Shown here: piece after piece, positions 57,876 through 64,000 of the stretch
Layout: the number at the start of each line of letters is the position of its first letter
Position numbering within the stretch: the first letter of the stretch is position 1
From: Timema cristinae
Taxonomy: Eukaryota > Arthropoda > Insecta > Phasmatodea > Timematidae
Direction of reading: 5' to 3'
Length of the DNA stretch: 64,000 nt
Assembly (NCBI GenBank): GCA_039000515.1
Contig: JBCFYV010000259.1
Coordinates: 124,001 to 188,000 of the forward strand
Notes under the pieces: generated by a model
Seen by the model: the letters and a program-made list of their open reading frames with translations, nothing else
Told to the model about the DNA's origin: nothing
The model's database searches: none
Made by a program: the position numbers and the translations under genes

Positions 57876-58880
57876 TTGGACCCAGACCCGTCTAAGGTTG
57901 CTCAAGGTCACTCTACTCGTCCACCGCACAACACCCAGAGTTTTTCACGTCAACAAGCATCAGCCAACGTATCAACCACAAATACTCCGTTTGTTGGTTT
58001 GTCACACGTACATAACACCGTGCTTTTAGCAACAACTCTTGTTAATCTCTCAACGGCTGATGGTGTCTCCCTTGTTGTTCGTGGAATATTGGATTCTGCT
58101 GCTCAAAGTACTTTCATCACGGAACAATGTGTTCAATTGCTACAGGTTAAACGCACTCGCGCCTCAAGATCAATCAATGGTATTTCCCAAGCTTTGGTAA
58201 ATACTAAAGACTTAACTTATCTTAATATTTCGTCTCTGAATGGAAATATAATATCCCGAGAGTATCCCATATTAATATTGGATAAGATAACTTCAGATCG
58301 TCTTCGTGCAGCCCTTTCACCTGACATAAAAAGGAAGATAGCCTCCTTTTTCCTAGCTGAACCCACATTTGACACCCTGGCATCCATAGATATCCTCTTA
58401 GGTGCAGACTTGTTTGCACAAATTATGACTGGTGACCAATATATTCTCGGAAAAGACCTGCCCATTGCCTTTGGTACTGTTTTTGGTGTCGTCCTTATGG
58501 GACCCACCCCCTGCTCTGCACCCAGTGTACCTCCAGCACATTTTAATGGTGTCAACACTCTGCTCTCCACCAATGATATCGACCTTCACTACTCCTTTCA
58601 AAACTTCTGGAAACTTGAAGAACCTCCACATAGCGTGGGCCTCTCTAAAAAAGAACAATTATGTGAAGATAATTTTGTCTCTAAGCACACTCGAGATGAT
58701 ATCGGTCGATATGTAGTACGACTCCCATTCAAGGAATCTCACCCTCCTCTCGCTGACTCGTCAAATAAGGCAAGAAATAGATTTAATGTTTTAGAACGAC
58801 GATTTGCTAGTCAACCTCAATTCAGACAAATGTATGTTCACTTCATGGAGGATTATCTTACAGCTGGTCACATGACTTAA
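57876..58880 (+). pseudogene. BEL/Pao aspartic protease and start of reverse transcriptase
   Basis: 334-residue open segment. VRGILDSAAQSTFITEQC is the DUF1758 retropepsin active-site region (D-S-A in place of the D-S/T-G seen in many). VFGVVLMGP and the later FNVLERRFASQPQFRQMYVH and MEDYLTAGHMT are typical of the protease-RT junction in BEL/Pao polyproteins. It ends at an in-frame TAA where the family continues into RT. Confidence 0.88.
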
Positions 58881-60284
58881 TGCAAATCACCTCCCACTAT
58901 TAACTCACCACACTACTTCTTGCCCCACAATGGAGTCATGAAATCAACCTCATCCACAACTAAGCTACGGGTCGTTGTCGATGACAGCGCCCGCACCTCT
59001 AACTCAGTTTCGTTAAATCAGGTTTTATCACCTGGGCCTAAACTTCAAAATGATATTTGTGATGTGATCACTCACTTCCGTCGCCACCCCATAGTCTTCT
59101 CATGCGATATTAGACAAATGTACAGACACATCTTGATACACCTTGATGATCAAACGTACCAATTGATTTACTGGCGTGACAGTCCCGCAGTACCTCTTAC
59201 TGTCTACCAACTTAGCACTGTCACTTATGGAACTACCTCGTCCCCATATCTTGCACTAAGAACTCTTCGCCAGTTAGTGAAGGATGAAGGACACAACTAC
59301 CCGCGTGCATCCAAAGTATTGCCAACACAAATTTTTGTAGATGATGCAGTTTGTGTAGAAGACATCATAGAAGATGCGCTACTTCTCCAAGATGAACTTA
59401 CCAAGCTGTTAAAATTAGGAGGCTTTGAATTACGAAAATGGTCAAGTAATACTACTCAACTTCTTGATTCAGTGCCACAGGACCATAGAGAAACCCCTCT
59501 CTATTTTCGGACACCAGAACAAGCATTGTTTAGCATTCTTGGGCTCCAGTGGACACCTGACTCTGACAACTTCTCCTATCGCATGCGAGTGACAGGAGAC
59601 GCTCACAAGCCTACAAAGCGTATCGTTCTTTCAATTGTGGCTCAAATCTATGACCCTTGTGGTTGGTTAACTCCTGTCGTGTTCTGAGTGAAGTCTTTCA
59701 TCCAGCTGTTATGGACATTAGGCCTACAGTGGGATGAACCCTTGCCTGCTTACATTGCTAAAAACTGGGAAAGATTTTTGAATAAGATTCCCGTGTTAGA
59801 AGCCATTATCGTACCACGATATTTCTATCTCGCTCCTGCTACCAACATTCAGCTCCGTGGGTTCTGTGATGCCAGTGAGGAAGGGTATGGGTGTTGCCTC
59901 TACCTCAGATGTTTTGACCACGACAACAAAGTGAGTCTTCTCATCGCCAAATCAAGTGTATCTCCTCTCAAAAGAATTTCCATACCTCGCTTGGAACTCT
60001 GCGCCGCTCACTTACTTGCCAAACTTATGTACTATTGCACTGACCTCTTATCACTACATTGCAAAATTGACTCAAGAACTGCTTGGTCAGATTCTATGAT
60101 TGTCCTCTCGTGGATTCATACATCACCATATCGGCTCAAAGTGTATGTGGCCAATCGTATCGCCCAAATCCAAGAATGGCTACCTCCTCACACTTGGATG
60201 CATATCGCTTCTCCCCACAACCCAGTGGACCGTGACTCTCGAGGTTTATCCCCTACAGATATCAACCAACATCCTCTGTGGTGA
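58881..60284 (+). pseudogene. BEL/Pao reverse transcriptase and RNase H
   Basis: The same frame resumes after the stop. YFLPHNGVMKS, TKLRVVVDDSARTSNSVSLN, SCDIRQMYRHI and the catalytic IFVDDAV box (motif C) are clear RT signatures. A TGA at 59,685 interrupts the frame. The next part (59,688-60,284) has LRGFCDASEEGYGCCLYLR (RNase H-like, first Asp), RLELCAAHLL (Glu) and WSDSMIVLSWI (Asp). Confidence 0.9.
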
Positions 60285-61862
60285 TCTGGTCCTCCGTGGC
60301 TCTCTCTTCCACCTGAACAGTGGCCTCTTTCTCAATTCACTCCTGTTGCCGAAGTGGCATTGCCCGCCGGTCAAACACTCACCATTAAATGATCTCATTA
60401 CGAACCCTTCTACTGATTCAATTCAAACATTACTGCTCAAATACTCGTCGTGGACGAAACTCATCAACATAATTGCTTTTTTACTTCGCTTCCTTAAACA
60501 CTGCAGATCGAAAGATCGCTAAACAGGACCCCTCAGCCCTCAAGAGCTCAATGAAGCCATTCAACGCATCTGCCAAGTTATCCAAGCTGGAACCTTCACC
60601 ACCGACATAGAGCTCATTAAGGCTAAGAAACCATGCAGCACCAAACTTCAACGCTTATCCCCGTTCCTGGACATCCAAGGCATACTGAGAGTAGGCGGAC
60701 GACTCAGTCACTCAAATTTGGCTCATGAAGCTAAACACCCTATCGTGTAACCAAAATCCCATTAGATTGTCAACCTGATCATTGATCACCATCACCTCAA
60801 ACATCTCCATGCTGGACATGAATAGTTGCAGTCTATTTTGTCCCAACAATTCTGGATCTTCTCTGTTCGCAGCACAATTAGACTTCGAATTTTTAAATGT
60901 ATTCGTTACTTTCGCCACAAACCAATGCTCATAACTCCCATGATGGGTGATCTACCTGAACCTCAAGTTACTCCCTCACGTCAATTTCTCAAATCTGGAA
61001 TGGATTATGGTGGCCCATTCTCAGTGAAGTTACACACTCTCAGACGCCTCCAGCCTATTAAAGTCTATCTCTGCTTGTTTGTCTGCTTCTCAACTAAAGC
61101 CGTCCACCTCTAAGTCGTCACAGACCTTACATCAGATGCATTCATCGCTGTCCCCATCCGCTTTGTCTCAAGAAGAGGGCTCTGTTCAGACCTATATTTG
61201 GACTGTGGGACAAACTTCATAGGTGCCTCTCACCAGTTGAAGAAAACCATTAACGATTATCTAGCTAAAGACCACACACAACAACTTCAACAGTTTGCAT
61301 CACAACAATCCATCAAATTTCATTTCCAGCTGCTATAAAAAGCGCCAAATACCACCTCTCAAGAGTAATTGGAGATCAGATATTGACCTTAGAAGAATTC
61401 ATAGCGTTGACGACTAAAGTGGAAGCTATGTTGAACTCTAGACTGATAGTCCCTCTAGCCACTGACCCAAACGAACTAAATGCTCTAACTCCGGGACACT
61501 TCTTGATCGGCTCTCCTCTCGTTGCCGTACCTAAAACAGATGTGTCTGACATACCATGCAACCGATTGAAAAGGTGGAATTTAGTCAAATCACTCTCTCA
61601 ACACTGCCGGAAAAGATGGCATAAGGAGTATTTACACACTCTTCAGCAACGCTCAAAATGGACAACGCAGAAAGCTAATCTGCAAGCAGGAGATCTCGTC
61701 CTCATTCATGAACCCAACACACCACCTCTCTCTTGGAGTCTTGGACGCGTCACTTCAACCTCGCCTGGGAAAGATGGCATTGTACGAGTTGTCCATCTGC
61801 ACACCCAAATGGGAACACTTTCTAGGCCTGTCGTCAAAGTGTTTCCCCTCACACTCAACTAG
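60285..61862 (+). pseudogene. BEL/Pao integrase and DUF5641-like C-terminus
   Basis: Broken integrase pieces: a HHCC-like start with HHHLKHLHAGH (60,785-60,825), GMDYGGPFSVKLH (near 61,000), CFSTKAVHL (61,090) and LDCGTNFIGASHQL (61,200, second catalytic Asp). The end (61,383-61,862) is an intact 159-residue C-terminal module with GDLVLIHEPNTPPLSWSLGR and RPVVKVFPL, characteristic of BEL/Pao. Confidence 0.88.
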
Positions 61863-61989
61863 GGTTGTAGGTAATTATATCGTTCCTTTTTTGTTATCAC
61901 TTCTTTTTTTTTGGCTTTCTTGTCTCTTTAATTGTTGGATCTTGTATTTTTGTTTCTTTTGTTCTACTCATTCATTGAACTAGTAGTTC

Positions 61990-62097
61990 AAGGGGGTGGT
62001 ATGTTTAGTATGAATATACCTGCTGAGCCAGCTGTGCTCTATATTGTTTGTAATTAATTATACTTATTAGCACTAGGTGTCAGCACCACATTGACTC
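61990..62097 (+). repeat. Purine tract and truncated BEL/Pao 3' LTR
   Basis: AAGGGGGTGG at 61,990-61,999 is the polypurine tract. The LTR starts TGTTTAGTATG at 62,002 and matches the 5' LTR to ATTGACTC at 62,097, then stops. Confidence 0.85.
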
Positions 62098-62099
62098 AC

Positions 62100-62265
62100 G
62101 TCCGTGAAGTTGCCCCCCCCCCCCCACTTTTAAAAATTCAAGTTTTTTTGATTGCGATCGTTTGTTCTTCGTTTGTTCCGGATTGTTCCGCAAAAAATTT
62201 CGTTTGTTCCGTTTTTGATAGCCTCACGAATGATATGTTTACACTGGGGGGGCCAACTTCACGGT
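62100..62265. mobile_element. Small inverted-repeat element or hairpin
   Basis: CCGTGAAGTTG plus a C run (62,102-62,127) is inverted as a G run plus CCAACTTCACGG at 62,246-62,264. The roughly 165-bp unit abuts the broken end of the BEL LTR. It could be a MITE or a rearrangement product. Confidence 0.5.
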
Positions 62266-62690
62266 AACCCCAGTAAGGGGAAAGTGAGAATACTGCAACA
62301 GGGGGGAGGGGGGATGGGGGGATGGGGGGGATGTGGGGATAGGAAGGGTTGTAGCACGCGATGGTGGCAGAGGGGTGAGTGTGTGGAGCATCTGGTTTTT
62401 TTTTCTGTGACTCATTAACATAATAATGGATGTTGGGAGGGTTGATGTGTGTAGGTTGGTGGATGGAGGACTTGGGTGGAGGGGGAGGGGGGCAAAAAAA
62501 TTTTTTGGGGACACATCGGAGGAGGGTGGGGCAGAGGACGTGACTGGGAGCTGCTGGAGGGGGGAGGGGTGTTGAAGCGCCAGACTCGGGATGGCTGAGA
62601 GGGGGTCGGGGGAGACTAGCATACGGGGAACAGGGTTTTCTCTCCCTCTCTCGTGGGAGGACAGCTTATGGACCTCGAACCCCCGATGGT
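62266..62690. other. G-rich low-complexity sequence, no gene
   Basis: Runs of G and GGA dominate. The minus-strand frame at 62,239-62,703 is a Pro/Ser/His artefact of composition. Confidence 0.6.
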
Positions 62691-63275
62691 CAAGATATGA
62701 CAAGTATTATTCACCTCTAAATAAATATTATCCTGCAAATGCGGGTTCACTTCCTCTAATTAAACCTTCCCAATTCCTACGTGGGAGGACAGCCGAACTC
62801 TGATGGTCGGTCCTAGCAAAGATTGGGAATTAAGGATATGACAAGTATTATTCAGTACATCACGGGTCTCGAACCCCCGGGATATGACAAGTATCCACTC
62901 TACCTTTAATTAAACCTTCCCAATTCCTACACGGTCTAAAACCCTGGGAATTAAGGATATGACAAGTATATCTCTCCCTCTCTCAAAGTCTTAGTCTTTT
63001 CACGGGTCTCGAACCCCGGGATATGACAAGTATCCGCTCTACCTCTAATTAAACCTTCCCTATTCCTACACGGTCTAAAACCCCGGGAATTAAGGATATG
63101 ACAAGTATATCTCTCACTCTCTCAAAGTCTTAGTCTTTTCACGGGTCTCGAACCCCGGGATATGACAAGTATCCACTCTACCTTTAATTAAACCTTCCCA
63201 ATTCCTACACCGTCTAAAACCCTGGGAATTAAGGATATGACAAGTATATCTCTCTCTCTCTCTCAAAGTCTTAGT
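62690..63275. repeat. 139-140-bp tandem repeat containing SINE pieces
   Basis: CACGGGTCTCGAACCCC starts units at 62,861, 63,001 and 63,140. Each contains GGATATGACAAGTAT twice and 'taattaaaccttcccaattc', which is the complement of the SINE body at 12.6 kb. A partial leader unit covers 62,690-62,860. Confidence 0.85.
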
Positions 63276-63559
63276 TTTTTTTCGGTATGGAACACTCGGG
63301 TGGAGGGGTTATCTCTCGCATCGTGACGTAGTGTTTAGACCCCCATGGGTAGGGTTATAAGGCGTCCCACACGGTAAAGTGTGTAGTGGGGGGCTTGACC
63401 TAGTGACTGCGGTGCACAGCTGCTCTTGAAAGAGCCGTACATTAACATAACAGTCAAGGTATAAGAACATAAATTTCTTTCCAAGTGACATGCTTAGAAT
63501 CACATTGAGGGTCTAGATCTGGGTACTTTGTGGGAGGGGGAGAGGCGTGGCTTGGAGCC
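63276..63559. other. Upstream region of the right-edge gene
   Basis: No coding sequence. GC content rises towards the TATA box. Confidence 0.5.
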
Positions 63560-63567
63560 TATAAATA
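63560..63567 (+). promoter_or_regulatory. TATA box of the right-edge gene
   Basis: TATAAATA, 49 nt before ATG 63,609, with an initiator-like GGTCAGCCC in between. The octamer is identical to that of the spliced gene in element B. Confidence 0.75.
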
Positions 63568-63608
63568 AGGGTGGTCAGCCCTATCATTAACCGGTAGCTA
63601 TATTAGCC

Positions 63609-63906
63609 ATGGCGTCAGAATTTGTGGCCGCATTTTTGACGGAGGTGGGATGTAATGAGATACTTCCACGTAAATTAACTGAGTTGGAGATAGGTCACGC
63701 GTACCGTATTTCTTCAATAAAATCTGTAAATACTCGATTCGGTCGTCGTATACTTACTGTACTCGATGCCAAGTATCAAGTTTGGCAGCCGCGAAGATTT
63801 TCGACGCTCACCGATCTTCAGATAGAGGATATCTCGAAAGCAGATCTGCTACTTGTCTACAAAGGTCTCTCTACCGCCAACAAAACAGCCATTCTGAACT
63901 TTGAAG
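63609..63906 (+). CDS. First exon of an unidentified small-protein gene, runs off the window
   Basis: ATG in good context (TAGCCATGGCG) opens 99 codons plus one base, then a consensus donor GTAAGT at 63,907, followed by a (GT)n stretch. The peptide starts MASEFVAAFLTEVGCNEILP and has LTELEIGHAYRISSIKSVNT, RFGRRILTVLD and YKGLSTANK. A G-x-x-Y-x-I...T-x-F-G-x-x-I-x-x-x-L pattern recalls small OB-fold-like proteins found repeatedly in arthropod mobile DNA, but this is only a resemblance. Given the setting it could belong to another large element starting here or to a host gene. Confidence 0.6.
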
Positions 63907-64000
63907 GTAAGTGTGTGTGTGTGTTAGGGTAACTGAACTTAATTGTTTACATCAGGCTCGTGTGCGTGTGCGAGTGGGTGTTAATGAGTTTTTTAAAAAG
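63907..64000 (+). other. Start of intron 1 of the right-edge gene
   Basis: Begins GTAAGTGTGTG. No acceptor within the window. Confidence 0.5.

Larger units (their letters stand above)
55860..62097 (+). mobile_element. BEL/Pao LTR retrotransposon, defective
   Basis: 5' LTR, primer-binding region, gag and pol in BEL/Pao order (gag, zinc knuckles, aspartic protease, RT, RNase H, integrase, DUF5641-like end), a purine tract, and the first 96 bp of a 3' LTR. Several stops and frameshifts. The 3' LTR is cut short at 62,097, so target duplications cannot be checked. Confidence 0.92.

Noticed and set aside
62239..62703. 154-codon minus-strand frame rich in Pro and Ser
   Set aside because: Product of G-rich low-complexity sequence.

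Overview
The window is nuclear DNA from an animal, most likely an invertebrate and plausibly an arthropod or crustacean (inference). The evidence is GT-AG introns, TATA promoters, tRNA-derived SINEs with (AAT)n tails, BEL/Pao, hAT and LINE remnants, and two Polinton/Maverick (adintovirus-like) elements. Most of the 64 kb is mobile DNA. Only two exons look like conserved host coding sequence. They lie on the minus strand at 19,181-19,360 and 14,941-15,134, are phase-compatible, and resemble the region after the ubiquitin-like domain of the ciliary protein IQUB.

Left part (1-21,900): microsatellites, a tandem array of SINE-derived modules (1.5-2.9 kb), a decayed ZMYM1-like hAT transposase (7.9-10.2 kb, minus), a full SINE (12.6-12.9 kb), the two IQUB-like exons, and two LINE 3' fragments (16.2-17.1 and 21.4-21.8 kb).

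Middle part (21,950-51,155): two Polintons in the same orientation. Element A (about 21,950-29,915) is old, has lost the right half of its genes, and carries a nested 1.8-kb solo LTR flanked by ATAC. Element B (32,176-51,149, 18,974 bp) is full length, with about 0.63-kb terminal inverted repeats (TIRs) and an exact 6-bp target duplication, CATGTA. Its genes all read on the minus strand. In order they are a spliced four-exon accessory gene of unknown function, protein-primed DNA polymerase B, packaging ATPase, two conserved small proteins, an integrase with chromodomain, penton-like minor capsid protein, a pVI/core-like protein with adenain-type cleavage motifs, major capsid protein, adenain-like cysteine protease, and a conserved protein of unknown role. 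Together these cover genome replication, integration, virion building and maturation. PolB and the protease each carry a frameshift, so this copy is probably not autonomous as sequenced.

All four TIRs of A and B place a CACGTG E-box about 46 bp from the terminus. CCAAT boxes flank it in three of them, which suggests that host transcription factors act at the termini.

Right part (51,156-64,000): a decayed P52rIPK-like hAT (51.7-54.0 kb), a SINE (54.8 kb), a broken BEL/Pao retrotransposon with truncated 3' LTR (55.86-62.10 kb), a small inverted-repeat element (62.1 kb), tandem repeats, and at the edge a TATA-driven first exon (63,609-63,906) of an unidentified small protein.

The main candidate for new biology is the spliced accessory gene of element B together with the factor-binding-site layout of the TIRs.
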